Source of the DNA: Flavobacterium sinopsychrotolerans
GTDB taxonomy: Bacteria > Bacteroidota > Bacteroidia > Flavobacteriales > Flavobacteriaceae
Length of the DNA stretch: 64,000 nucleotides
Assembly: GCF_900110375.1 (NCBI RefSeq)
Contig: NZ_FODN01000003.1
Coordinates: 186,001-250,000, forward strand
Reading direction: 5' to 3'
This document shows, one piece after another, positions 1-8,512 of the stretch. The position numbers and the translations under genes are program-made. Within the stretch, counting starts at the first letter, position 1. Every line of letters begins with the position of its first letter. The notes below the pieces were generated by a model. The model was not told the DNA's origin and ran no database searches. It saw only the letters and a program-made list of their open reading frames with translations.

Positions 1-723
1 AGAACTATAGATACGAATGCGCCTTTGTTGGCTTTTGCCGAAAATCAGGGGAAACGAGCCGCTTATCTTTTAGGAGAAAACAGTTGGAAATGGCGTTTGC
101 AAACCCATGTCAACAATCAATCCTTTGAAAAATATGATGTTTTCATCGATAAGATTATTCAATTTTTGGCTTCTAATAATTCTAAAAAATCACTGGTGGT
201 TGAACATGAAAGTTTCTATAATTCAGGTGAAGCTATTGAAATAACCGCTCAATTTTTTAATAAAAATTATGAGTTTGATGAAAAAGCCCGTTTGACAATT
301 GCGGTAACAAATACAAAAACCAAGCAAACGAAAAATTACGATTTATTAAAAGGAAATAATTCCTATAAAGTCAATCTTGACGGATTGAAAGCGGGTTCTT
401 ATGCGTTTACAGTAAAAGAATTGAATTCTAAAACGACTTATTCCAGTAGTTTTGAAATTCTTGATTTTGATATAGAAAAGCAATTCGTTAATCCCGATGT
501 TGAGAAATTGACACAATTAGCGACGCAGACACAAGGAAAAGTTTTTTTCCCAGACCAAGTTGATGTGTTGATTAAAACGTTTTTAGAAAATGAGGAATAC
601 AAAGCGATAGAGAAGAACATTATTACTAAAACTCCTTTAATTGATTGGATTTGGTTATTGGTTTTAATTTCAATTTTGCTCGCAACTGAATGGTTTGTTC
701 GAAAATACAACGGATTACTGTAA
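1..723 (+). CDS. C-terminal part of a membrane-anchored protein (5' end outside window)
   Basis: The frame is open from the first base of the window and ends at TAA 721-723, so this is the last 240 residues of a larger protein; the TTG at 25 is not a credible start. A WKWRLQ segment followed by a helix containing FIDKIIQFLAS resembles the stretch after the VWA or glutamine-amidotransferase-like domain of large Bacteroidota membrane proteins. A beta-rich, Ig-like region follows, and then a single membrane helix (WIWLLVLISILLATEWF) six residues before the end. The body therefore probably lies in the periplasm with a C-terminal anchor. The resemblance is from memory and weak; the catalytic part, if any, is outside the window. 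Confidence 0.55.
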   Translation, partial: RTIDTNAPLLAFAENQGKRAAYLLGENSWKWRLQTHVNNQSFEKYDVFIDKIIQFLASNNSKKSLVVEHESFYNSGEAIEITAQFFNKNYEFDEKARLTIAVTNTKTKQTKNYDLLKGNNSYKVNLDGLKAGSYAFTVKELNSKTTYSSSFEILDFDIEKQFVNPDVEKLTQLATQTQGKVFFPDQVDVLIKTFLENEEYKAIEKNIITKTPLIDWIWLLVLISILLATEWFVRKYNGLL

Positions 724-737
724 AACAATTAAACAAC

Positions 738-1634
738 ATGGATTTTAGACTGAAAGTATTTTATACCGTTGCAAATCGTTTAAGTTTTACCAAAGCCGCA
801 ACGGAATTATTCATTACGCAACCTGCGATTTCAAAACATATTCAGGAATTAGAAGAGCAGTATAAAATCAAATTGTTTGACAGGAATGGTTCTAAAATAG
901 GATTGACACCTGCAGGTGAAGTGTTATTAAAACATACTAAAAACATTTTCGAACTATATCGAGAGATCGATTTTGATATGAGCACGCTTATTAATCAACG
1001 TTCTGGATTGTTGCGATTAGGCGCCAGTACAACTATTTCTCAGTATATAATTCCGCCACTTTTAGCTCGTTTCCATCAAAAATTACAAGATGTAAAAGTG
1101 AGTTTACTCAATGGAAATACCGAACAAATAGAAAATGCTTTACTAAACCAGGAAATTGAAATAGGAATTGTTGAAGGACAATCAAAAAATAAATCCATTA
1201 AATATTCTGAGTTTTTAAAAGATGAATTGGTTTTAGTTTGTAAGAGTTCCAATTCGTTAGTAAGTCTTGATGAAGTGACTCAGGAAGATCTTAAAAAGAT
1301 GCATTTTTTAATGAGGGAACAAGGTTCAGGAACACTTGAAGTTATTGAACATGCGTTGAAACCATTTGACATTAAATTATCGGAACTTCAAATTGAAATG
1401 CAATTAGGAAGTACCGAAAGTATAAAATCCTATTTGATAAACTCTGATTGCGTGGCTTTTATATCCATTCATGCGATAAAAAAAGAACTTCAAAACAATG
1501 AATTGGCTATATTAGATATTAAAGACTTAGTTATTGAACGGTACTTTTATATTATTACTTTACAAGGAAAAACTGATTCACTATCGGATTTGTTTATCCA
1601 AAACATTTCGAATCACTATAATCTAAAGTTATAG
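738..1634 (+). CDS. LysR-family transcriptional regulator
   Basis: A 298-residue protein of usual LysR length. The N-terminal winged helix-turn-helix is clear (LSFTKAATELFITQPAISKH, about residues 15-35, then LTPAG), followed by a periplasmic-binding-like effector domain to the end. I start at ATG 738 (MDFRLKVF); the in-frame TTG at 690 lies inside the upstream gene. It stands 75 bases upstream of a YeiH-type exporter on the same strand. LysR genes next to yeiH homologues are a common arrangement, so this regulator probably controls the exporter. Its effector cannot be read from sequence. Confidence 0.9.
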   Translation: MDFRLKVFYTVANRLSFTKAATELFITQPAISKHIQELEEQYKIKLFDRNGSKIGLTPAGEVLLKHTKNIFELYREIDFDMSTLINQRSGLLRLGASTTISQYIIPPLLARFHQKLQDVKVSLLNGNTEQIENALLNQEIEIGIVEGQSKNKSIKYSEFLKDELVLVCKSSNSLVSLDEVTQEDLKKMHFLMREQGSGTLEVIEHALKPFDIKLSELQIEMQLGSTESIKSYLINSDCVAFISIHAIKKELQNNELAILDIKDLVIERYFYIITLQGKTDSLSDLFIQNISNHYNLKL

Positions 1635-1651
1635 CGGATTATAATTTACGA

Positions 1652-1683
1652 TTGGTATTAATAGTTTTATCTCTCCACCTTTG
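1652..1683 (+). promoter_or_regulatory. Candidate promoter for the YeiH-type exporter
   Basis: TTG at 1652-1654 lies 21 bases before CACCTTTG (1676-1683), one mismatch from the Bacteroidota -7 element TAnnTTTG, with normal spacing. It would start transcription about 20 bases before the exporter start, giving it a promoter separate from the LysR gene. Confidence 0.45.
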
Positions 1684-1709
1684 TACTGTAATAATTCAAC
1701 AACTTTACA

Positions 1710-2675
1710 TTGGAAACGCATCAAAAAGAATCTTTTATTTTTTTTAAAGTAAATGCCAAGTTGCAGCAGCTCATTTTCGCTGCATTGCTATTGTTTTGTA
1801 CCACAATTTTTGTTTCTCCGCCAATTGCTTTAGTATTAGGACTGATTGTCGCCAATCTTTTTGGGCATCCTTTTTTAGAATTGAATCATAAAGCTACTAA
1901 TTATCTATTGCAGTTTTCAGTAGTTGGTTTAGGATTTGGAATGAATGTTCATAGTGCGGTTTCTGCAGGAAAAGAAGGTCTTTTGTTTACGATTATTTCT
2001 ATTGTGAGTACTTTAATTTTAGGAACTTTTCTGGGGAAATGGTTTAAAACAGATAAGGAGACATCGCATTTAATTTCTTGTGGAACTGCAATTTGTGGAG
2101 GAAGTGCCATTGCTGCGATTGCTCCAGTAATTAAATCCAATGAAAAGCAAACCTCAGTTGCTTTGGGAGTGATATTTATTCTGAATTCGGTAGCGCTGTT
2201 TTTATTTCCGGCCGTGGGTCATTGGTTGGATTTAACACAAAAAGAGTTCGGATTATGGTGCGCCATTGCTATTCATGACACGAGTTCTGTGGTAGGAGCA
2301 GCGAGTAAATTTGGCCCCGAAGCCTTGCAAATAGCCACAACAGTAAAATTAGCCCGTGCGTTATGGATTATTCCTGTAGCATTGATTACGGCATTTATTT
2401 TCAAAAATAAATCAGGAAATATAAAAATCCCCTATTTTATCGGATTGTTTGTTTTAGCGATGATTGCCAATACCTATTTGCCAGAAATGGATATTATAGG
2501 ACCACATTTTGTTTCAGTTGCCAAGATAGGTTTAACAATAACTATGTTTCTGATTGGTGCCGGACTAAATAGGAATGTCTTGAAATCAGTGGGATTAAAA
2601 CCACTTGCGCAGGGAATCTTGCTCTGGACATTTATTGCAATTGCAACTTTAGTCTCGATTATTTATCTAAAATAG
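1710..2675 (+). CDS. YeiH/UPF0324-family putative sulfate exporter
   Basis: A 321-residue integral membrane protein of about ten hydrophobic helices, matching the Cons_hypoth698 (YeiH) family in length. Glycine-rich segments around GTAICGGSAIAAI and a conserved-looking IHDTSSVVGA stretch are typical. The reading frame has no early ATG; the best start is TTG 1710 (LETHQKES), placed just after a candidate promoter. The neighbouring LysR gene supports a regulated exporter. The 'sulfate exporter' name in databases is weakly supported, so the substrate is open. Its last 17 bases overlap the convergent DUF1275 gene. Confidence 0.85.
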   Translation: METHQKESFIFFKVNAKLQQLIFAALLLFCTTIFVSPPIALVLGLIVANLFGHPFLELNHKATNYLLQFSVVGLGFGMNVHSAVSAGKEGLLFTIISIVSTLILGTFLGKWFKTDKETSHLISCGTAICGGSAIAAIAPVIKSNEKQTSVALGVIFILNSVALFLFPAVGHWLDLTQKEFGLWCAIAIHDTSSVVGAASKFGPEALQIATTVKLARALWIIPVALITAFIFKNKSGNIKIPYFIGLFVLAMIANTYLPEMDIIGPHFVSVAKIGLTITMFLIGAGLNRNVLKSVGLKPLAQGILLWTFIAIATLVSIIYLK

Positions 2676-3408
2676 TTTTATGATGAAAGGTTTTTCGTTT
2701 AATCACATGAAATTGCAATCGGAGATAATCATACAAAAGGGCAAACAATAAAAATGTTGCCGCAACAAAAAGGGTTTTCATTTCCAATAAATTATAAAGA
2801 AAACCACCTGAAATACAACCGATAAAAAAGAAAATAATTATGGATAATCTTAGATAAATACTGGTTTTTAATTTTTTCTTTTCTTCTGGTTTTTTATAGA
2901 AAAATAATTGAGACAATTCGATTCCTAAATCGGTAAAAAGTCCTGTTAAATGGGTTGTTCGGACAGTAGATTGAGAAATTTTAGTCACCAAAGAATTTTG
3001 TATTCCCATCGCGAAAAGCATTGCAAAAGCAATCCATTTCCCTTCAATACTGGATAATTCAGAGGCGATTCCAAAAACTCCAACAGCAATTAGAATAATC
3101 ATCTCCAACGAAATAGGAATGACATGAGATAAATTGGGATGTTTTTTCGAAATCAATTCTGCTAAAAAATTAGAGGTAAAAGCGCCCAACAAAAAGAAAA
3201 TAGTGAATACAAAAAAGGTGATTGCGGCTGCATAATCTCGTTTCATGATTTCTTCGGCAAAATAGGCGAAATGTCCCGTAACATTTGTTGTCAACGTTTG
3301 TATCGATAAAACTCCGGTAACATTTACGATTCCGGCAACAAAAGATAATAAAGTGGCTAAACGAAGATTGTGAATAAAAGTTCTGTTTTTTCCTTGATGT
3401 CGAAACAT
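2659..3408 (-). CDS. YoaK/DUF1275 family membrane protein
   Basis: 249 residues with about six predicted membrane helices. The N-terminal part (LSFVAGIVNVTGVL, then TTNVTGHFAYFAEEI) is the DUF1275 hallmark, and MGIQNSLVTK with TTHLTGLFTDLGIEL is the second repeat of the pattern. Members are inner-membrane proteins of unknown function, sometimes noted near transport genes. ATG at 3408 (MFRHQGKN) is the only sensible start. The 3' end overlaps the YeiH-type gene by 17 bases tail to tail, so the two transcripts are complementary at their ends and neither has a terminator between them. Confidence 0.85.
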   Translation of the reverse strand: MFRHQGKNRTFIHNLRLATLLSFVAGIVNVTGVLSIQTLTTNVTGHFAYFAEEIMKRDYAAAITFFVFTIFFLLGAFTSNFLAELISKKHPNLSHVIPISLEMIILIAVGVFGIASELSSIEGKWIAFAMLFAMGIQNSLVTKISQSTVRTTHLTGLFTDLGIELSQLFFYKKPEEKKKLKTSIYLRLSIIIFFFIGCISGGFLYNLLEMKTLFVAATFLLFALLYDYLRLQFHVIKRKTFHHKTILDK

Positions 3409-3477
3409 ATTTGTTGTTTTCTTTTTTTAATTAACAGAATCTTAAACCCAATTTTTTCTAATAACGATTTAAAGAAA

Positions 3478-3485
3478 TACATTTG
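3478..3485 (+). promoter_or_regulatory. -7 promoter element upstream of the S1/P1-type gene
   Basis: TACATTTG is an exact match to the Bacteroidota TAnnTTTG element and sits 21 bases before the ATG at 3507. No clear TTG lies at the matching -33 position. The upstream TTG in the same frame at 3483 is inside this element, which supports the ATG start. Confidence 0.45.
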
Positions 3486-3506
3486 TACTTCAAAAAAATA
3501 AATTTA

Positions 3507-4505
3507 ATGAAAAATTTTAAAATTAGACCTACACTAATCACTTTATCTGCTCTAGGAGTTGCACTTTTTCTTTTGTCATGGGGAGTTATTGGTCATGAAC
3601 GAATCAACAGAGCGGCAGTAATGGCACTTCCAAAACCATTGCAGACTTTCTTTTACAATCATATTGATTTTATAACTCAGGAATCTACCGTTCCGGATTT
3701 AAGAAGAAATGTTTTGAATGATAAAATGGAACCACCACGTCATTATTTTGATATGGAAAACTTTGGAGATGAGGCTACATTTCCTAAGACTATGGACGAA
3801 GCGAAGCTAAAATACGACGAAAAATTCTTGACCAAAAACGGAATTTTACCTTGGCATATTCAAGATTTAATGGTGAAACTTACCAAAGCATTTAAGGAAA
3901 AAAGGAAAAATGAAATATTATTTATTGCAGGTGATTTAGGACATTATATTGCTGATGGTCACATGCCATTGCACACATCTGATAATCACGACGGGCAAAA
4001 TACCAACCAAAAAGGAATTCACTCTTTATGGGAAAGCCGTTTGCCGGAATTGTTTGCAAAGGATTATAAGTTCAACGTACCTCAAGGCGTTTATCTTGAA
4101 AATGTAGAAAAAGCAACATGGGACATGATTTTTGACACGCATAGTTTAGTAGAACCTCTGTTAGCGATAGATAAAAAATTGAGAACTGCGACACCTGAAA
4201 ATAAAATATTTGTGACTGATGCTAGTGGAGTAATTGTAAAAAATAAATACGGAGGAACCATGTATTCTGATGAGTATGCCAAACAATTGCATGCTGATAT
4301 GAACGGAATGGTTCAACAACAAATGAGAAAAGCCATTACAGTTACGGCAAGTTTTTGGTACACTGCATGGGTTAATGCCGGTAAACCCGATTTAAGTGGT
4401 CTTGATGCTGCCGAACTTACAAAACGTAACAATAAAACTTTAAAAAAGGATTTGAAAACTTTTGAAAAAGGGAATCTTTTTGGTTTGTCAAACGAAAAAG
4501 AGTAA
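3507..4505 (+). CDS. S1/P1 nuclease / zinc-dependent phospholipase C-like secreted enzyme
   Basis: 332 residues with an N-terminal hydrophobic signal segment. Trp25 and His30 of WGVIGH are placed as in the S1/P1 nuclease and zinc phospholipase C fold, where a tryptophan at the mature N-terminus and nearby histidines bind a trinuclear zinc site. Further probable ligands are in HYFD, GDLGHYIADGH and MPLHTSDNHDG. The likely role is hydrolysis of nucleic acids or phospholipids outside the inner membrane; which one cannot be decided by eye. The start is ATG 3507, just downstream of a -7 element. A strong hairpin shared with the convergent sulfatase gene follows it. Confidence 0.85.
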   Translation: MKNFKIRPTLITLSALGVALFLLSWGVIGHERINRAAVMALPKPLQTFFYNHIDFITQESTVPDLRRNVLNDKMEPPRHYFDMENFGDEATFPKTMDEAKLKYDEKFLTKNGILPWHIQDLMVKLTKAFKEKRKNEILFIAGDLGHYIADGHMPLHTSDNHDGQNTNQKGIHSLWESRLPELFAKDYKFNVPQGVYLENVEKATWDMIFDTHSLVEPLLAIDKKLRTATPENKIFVTDASGVIVKNKYGGTMYSDEYAKQLHADMNGMVQQQMRKAITVTASFWYTAWVNAGKPDLSGLDAAELTKRNNKTLKKDLKTFEKGNLFGLSNEKE

Positions 4506-4521
4506 CGATATATTTCCAATT

Positions 4522-4558
4522 AAAAAACGGGTGAAACTTCAATTTCACCCGTTTTTTT
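4522..4558. terminator. Bidirectional terminator
   Basis: A 15-bp perfect stem (4522-4536 with 4543-4557) has a six-base loop, with A6 on one side and T7 on the other. It lies between two convergent genes ending at 4505 and 4562 and can end transcription from both. Confidence 0.85.
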
Positions 4559-4561
4559 ATG

Positions 4562-6661
4562 CTAATTAATTTTTTGATATTTCTTTTTCTTCAACATATC
4601 CGAGGCTGTTTGATAGTAGGAAATCGTTTCGTTTACTAAATCCGTTCTTTCTTTTTTCAACGGTATTTGATCATAAAATATTTGAAAATCAGAAGCTGCT
4701 TTTTGATTGGGTTTCAAAGTCAATTGAAACTGTTTTACGGTTTGCTTAGGAGAAATAATCGTTAAAATATTGTCTTTAATCAATCCTAAATCCTGATAAG
4801 TAGCAATTAAAGCTCTGGGTTTGTAATCTGGTTTTAAAACATCCTGTCCAAAGAATTTACTTTGGTAATCAAAATTCAATAATCCAAAAGCGGTTGGCAT
4901 TACATCAATTTGCGACATCAAATTATTGTATTTTCTGGGTTCAATAAAACCAGGGCTGTAAATCATTGCCGGAATCCTGTATTTATCTGCCGGAAGTTCT
5001 GTTTTTCCTGCACTCGAAGCACAATGATCGGCTAGAATAACAAAAACAGTATTGGCAAACCAAGGCTGCTTTTTTGCCATTTCAAAGAATTTTTTCATTG
5101 CATAATCCGTGTATTTTACACCGCCATCACGAGATTTTGCATCACCTGGAATGTCAATTTTTCCATTTGGATAGGTAAATGGTCTGTGATTGCTTACGGT
5201 CATAATATGATTGAAAAACGGCTTATTTGCCGCTGCTTCTTTGTTCATCTCCTTGATGGCTTTGTTGTACATATCCTCATCGCAAACGCCCCAAATATTA
5301 GCAAAAGTGATTTCGTTGGGTTCAAATGTTTTTTTGTCTACAATTTCATAACCATTTCCTGAAAAGAAATCTCCCATATTATCAAAAAAGGAATCGCCAC
5401 CATACATGAATTTTACAGCATAGCCTTTTTGCTTAAAGATGCTTCCGGTAGAAAATTTATTTTTATTATCTTCTCGTTTTACCACACTTTCGCCGGCTGT
5501 AGGAGGAAAACACAAAGTAACGGCTTCAAGACCGCGAACCGTCCTGTTTCCTACGGCATAAAGATTGGTAAAAACTAAACTTTTGTTTGCTAAACTGTCT
5601 AAAAACGGAGTGATATTCCCTTCATTTCCATACATTTTCATAAATTCTGCGCTGTAACTTTCGATAGTTATCAGAATGACATTTTTATGATTTTCGGCAG
5701 CTTCATTTTTTATTTCTCTTAAAGTCGTTTCTCCTGAAATGGAAGAAATTTGTTGTTTTAATTGAGCAAAAGCTTCATTATTGGGAACTGTTTTATAGAA
5801 TTTAAAATAATCCAATTCACTTTTCATAAATGCCATGTAAAACTTATACAGTCCGTTTGCTTGCAATTCATTGGCAAATATATTTTGGGAATTTTCTTTG
5901 GCGGATAAAGCAGGAATTGCCAATAATGATAATCCGAAAAGAAGGAGGTAAACTCCTGAAATTTGGATTTTTTGCACAAAAGCAGGAATGTTTTCAATAT
6001 AGTTTTTTGATTTTTTTACAATGAAATAGGTAACAAGTCCTGCAATAATAAACAGCGCTGAAAACAACGGAATAACAGGATAGGATTCCATGATATTTCC
6101 AACCACTTCATTGGTGTAAACCAAATAATTTACTGCGATGAAATTATATCTCACCCCGAATTCGTTCCAGAAAAAGTACTCGCTGATTGCGTTTTGCAGA
6201 ATTAAAACCACGTAAAGGAAAATGACAAAAGAGAACAACCAAAACCTGATTTGGTTTCTATATTTTTGTAAGAAAAGTAACAATACAAATAATATCGTTT
6301 TTATGGACAGGAAAGCGATTACAATTTTGGGTAAAGCACTTCCATATTCGTTGAGTATTGTGTTTCCAAATGCAACGTAAAGCAATAAGGCAATCAACAA
6401 TCCAAAAATTAGATATCCGTAGGGCTTATAATATTTTGCATTGGATATAAAAATAAGATACAGCCATAAAAATCCACTAACTAAAACAAAAATAAAAATA
6501 TCAGAAATTAACCCTAAAATAAATAAGGACAGCGTATCAATCCAGATAAATGAAGTTTGGGTTATTGGATGAAAGAAAAGAATAAATCTTACAATAAAAC
6601 TTACACTAATGTAAAACAGTAATAAGTAATAGAATGGAGAGACTTTTTTTAACAATTTCAT
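4562..6661 (-). CDS. LTA synthase family protein (MdoB-like sulfatase-fold phosphoglycerol transferase)
   Basis: 699 residues: about five membrane helices in the first 270, then an extracellular or periplasmic alkaline-phosphatase/sulfatase domain. The domain opens at ILITIESYSAEF, where Glu is a probable metal ligand. NRTVRGLEA holds the threonine expected to be the nucleophile, and ILADHCAS carries the Asp-His metal motif. The family transfers phosphoglycerol or related groups onto glycans or lipids; the acceptor here is unknown. I use ATG 6661 (MKLLKKVS) rather than an in-frame ATG at 6691, because a perfect minus-strand -7 element (6679-6686) lies between the two. Confidence 0.87.
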   Translation of the reverse strand: MKLLKKVSPFYYLLLFYISVSFIVRFILFFHPITQTSFIWIDTLSLFILGLISDIFIFVLVSGFLWLYLIFISNAKYYKPYGYLIFGLLIALLLYVAFGNTILNEYGSALPKIVIAFLSIKTILFVLLLFLQKYRNQIRFWLFSFVIFLYVVLILQNAISEYFFWNEFGVRYNFIAVNYLVYTNEVVGNIMESYPVIPLFSALFIIAGLVTYFIVKKSKNYIENIPAFVQKIQISGVYLLLFGLSLLAIPALSAKENSQNIFANELQANGLYKFYMAFMKSELDYFKFYKTVPNNEAFAQLKQQISSISGETTLREIKNEAAENHKNVILITIESYSAEFMKMYGNEGNITPFLDSLANKSLVFTNLYAVGNRTVRGLEAVTLCFPPTAGESVVKREDNKNKFSTGSIFKQKGYAVKFMYGGDSFFDNMGDFFSGNGYEIVDKKTFEPNEITFANIWGVCDEDMYNKAIKEMNKEAAANKPFFNHIMTVSNHRPFTYPNGKIDIPGDAKSRDGGVKYTDYAMKKFFEMAKKQPWFANTVFVILADHCASSAGKTELPADKYRIPAMIYSPGFIEPRKYNNLMSQIDVMPTAFGLLNFDYQSKFFGQDVLKPDYKPRALIATYQDLGLIKDNILTIISPKQTVKQFQLTLKPNQKAASDFQIFYDQIPLKKERTDLVNETISYYQTASDMLKKKKYQKIN

Positions 6662-6678
6662 AATGATAAATTTAAAAT

Positions 6679-6686
6679 CAAAAGTA
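6679..6686 (-). promoter_or_regulatory. -7 promoter element of the LTA-synthase-like gene
   Basis: On the minus strand this reads TACTTTTG, an exact TAnnTTTG match. Transcription would begin about 7 bases downstream, past the upstream ATG at 6691, so translation must start at 6661 with a very short leader. Confidence 0.5.
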
Positions 6687-6823
6687 TGCATATTTTTTGT
6701 TGTTATTTTTTAAGAATTGCTTAATATTTTATCAAAATTAATATTAGCTTAAAATCAGGAAACAAGAGGTTTGATTTGGTATAAAATGAATAATTTTACT
6801 TCAAAATGTAAAACATTATTGCA

Positions 6824-7258
6824 ATGAAAAAAAATATTATGATTTTGTTTCTTTTCATAGGAACTTTAGGCTACTCTCAAAATTGGGAAGCAAATTTTGA
6901 ACAAGCAAAAATGCAAGCCAATAAAGAAAACAAAAATATTCTTCTTGTTTTTTCAGGATCAGACTGGTGTGCGCCTTGCATCAAATTAGAAAATACCATT
7001 TGGAAATCAGAGGATTTTAAAAAAGAAGCAGAACAGAAATGGGTCATATACAAAGCTGATTTTCCTAAAAAGAAAGCAAATTTATTATCAGCAGAGCTAA
7101 CGGCCAGCAATAAAAAATTAGCTGAGCAATACAACAAATCAGGAAATTTTCCTTTAGTGTTGCTTTTGAATCAATCAGGAAGTGTATTAGGAATCACTGG
7201 TTACAAAAATGTAACTCCGCAAGAATACTTACAAATCATTCATTCCTTTGAGAAATAA
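6824..7258 (+). CDS. Secreted thioredoxin-family protein
   Basis: 144 residues with a signal peptide (MKKNIMILFLFIGTLGYSQ) and a thioredoxin fold. The redox motif is WCAPC in GSDWCAPCIKLE, and a cis-proline region is seen at NFPLVLLLN. It resembles the thioredoxin_7/DsbD-gamma-like periplasmic proteins. Its stop codon overlaps the start of the ApbE gene (TAATG), so the two are translationally coupled. In this operon it could keep cysteines of the DUF4266 lipoprotein or of metal-handling partners reduced; that is inference from position only. Confidence 0.88.
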   Translation: MKKNIMILFLFIGTLGYSQNWEANFEQAKMQANKENKNILLVFSGSDWCAPCIKLENTIWKSEDFKKEAEQKWVIYKADFPKKKANLLSAELTASNKKLAEQYNKSGNFPLVLLLNQSGSVLGITGYKNVTPQEYLQIIHSFEK

Positions 7259-8241
7259 TGAAAAAAATACTCTTAATAGTTTTTTTATTTACAACGGTAT
7301 TAGCAACTTCTCAAATTACGCACAAGAGAAAGTTGTTTATGTTAGGAAGTCCTTTTGAGGTTACTGCTGTTGCAAAAGACATTATAAAAGCCAACGAATA
7401 TATTGATTTGGCTGTAGCCGAAGTAAAACGAATTGAAAATTTAATTTCAGATTGGATTCCAACCACACAAATATCCGAAATCAATCGCAATGCTGGAATA
7501 AAACCCGTAAAAGTTGACACCGAAGTTTTTGAATTGGTCGATAGAGCGATAAAAATTTCCCAAATTACCAATGGTGCCTTTGATATTTCTTATGCTTCGA
7601 TGGATAAAATATGGAAGTTTGATGGTTCGATGAAAGTGATGCCAACTGAAGAAGCTATAAAGAAATCAGTAGCAAAAATTGGATATAAAAACATTATTCT
7701 AAATCCAAAAGAACGTAGTATTTTTCTAAAATTAGAAGGAATGAAGTTAGGTTTGGGCGGTATTGGACAAGGATATATTGCTGATAAAGTGAAAAATTTA
7801 TTGTACGCGAAAGGCTGTATTTCAGGAATTATAAATGTTTCTGGCGATATTAATGCTTGGGGAAAACAACCGGATGGGAAACCTTGGACTGTAGGAATTG
7901 TAAACCCTTTGAATAAGAATAAAATTTTCGCCACTTTCCCAATAGAAGACAGCGCGGTGGAAACTTCTGGCAGTTATGAAAAATATGTGATTTTTGATGG
8001 AATCCGTTATTCACATATTATTGATCCTAGAACGGGTTATCCGGCAAAAGGTGTGGTCAGTGTCTCTGTTTTTGCCAAACAAACAGAAATCGCTGATGCC
8101 ATGGCAACAGGAATTTTTGTCCTTGGAGTAGAAGTAGGCTTGGATTTAGTAAATCAAATTAAAGGACTTGAATGCATTATTGTTGATGATAAAGGCAAAA
8201 TTCATTCATCGAAAGGAATTGATATCAAAAAATATAATTAA
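7258..8241 (+). CDS. apbE: FAD:protein FMN transferase (ApbE family)
   Basis: 327 residues with a signal peptide ending near ATSQ. The enzyme moves FMN from FAD onto a Ser or Thr of an exported protein, using magnesium. Family motifs are in order: GLGGIGQGYIADK, SGDINAWG, WTVGIVNP, SHIIDPRTGYPAKG and DAMATGIFVLG. It starts inside the stop codon of the thioredoxin gene and is followed after 15 bases by the DUF4266 lipoprotein gene and then DUF3570. No NqrC, RnfG or PepSY-type target lies in the window, so the acceptor is probably encoded in this operon. Confidence 0.92.
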   Translation: MKKILLIVFLFTTVLATSQITHKRKLFMLGSPFEVTAVAKDIIKANEYIDLAVAEVKRIENLISDWIPTTQISEINRNAGIKPVKVDTEVFELVDRAIKISQITNGAFDISYASMDKIWKFDGSMKVMPTEEAIKKSVAKIGYKNIILNPKERSIFLKLEGMKLGLGGIGQGYIADKVKNLLYAKGCISGIINVSGDINAWGKQPDGKPWTVGIVNPLNKNKIFATFPIEDSAVETSGSYEKYVIFDGIRYSHIIDPRTGYPAKGVVSVSVFAKQTEIADAMATGIFVLGVEVGLDLVNQIKGLECIIVDDKGKIHSSKGIDIKKYN

Positions 8242-8256
8242 TTAAAAAATACAATT

Positions 8257-8469
8257 ATGAAAGAAAAAATAGCCTTTGTGTTTTTTACACTTTTGATTTT
8301 ACAATCGTGCAGTTCCGTAAAAGAATACGAAAAAGAGAAAATAAATGATCCTGATATGAAGCTTTCCGCACGAACGGCGGAACGGTATGAAACGTCTTTT
8401 CAAGTATATCGTGAAGCTGCTGCAGGCGCCAATGGCGGAAAGTCTGGTGGTGGTTGCGGTTGCAATTAA
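8257..8469 (+). CDS. DUF4266 small lipoprotein with C-terminal GGGCGC tail
   Basis: 70 residues. A lipobox (LILQSCSS) gives a lipidated Cys near residue 18; the middle (DPDMKLSARTAERYETSFQVYREAA) is the DUF4266 core and the protein ends in a glycine-rich GGKSGGGCGCN. DUF4266 proteins are known chiefly as small partners of DUF3570 and ApbE genes; the function is not established. Two cysteines in a flexible tail could bind metal or form a disulfide with the upstream thioredoxin. ATG 8257 is the only start that gives a signal peptide. Confidence 0.85.
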   Translation: MKEKIAFVFFTLLILQSCSSVKEYEKEKINDPDMKLSARTAERYETSFQVYREAAAGANGGKSGGGCGCN

Positions 8470-8512
8470 TTTAAAGCATCAATTCAGATTGTAAATTTCA
8501 ATCCATTAGAAA

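Noticed and set aside
690..737. Earlier TTG start for the LysR gene
   Set aside because: It would overlap the upstream gene by 34 bases and adds residues outside the normal LysR N-terminus; ATG 738 gives a standard start.
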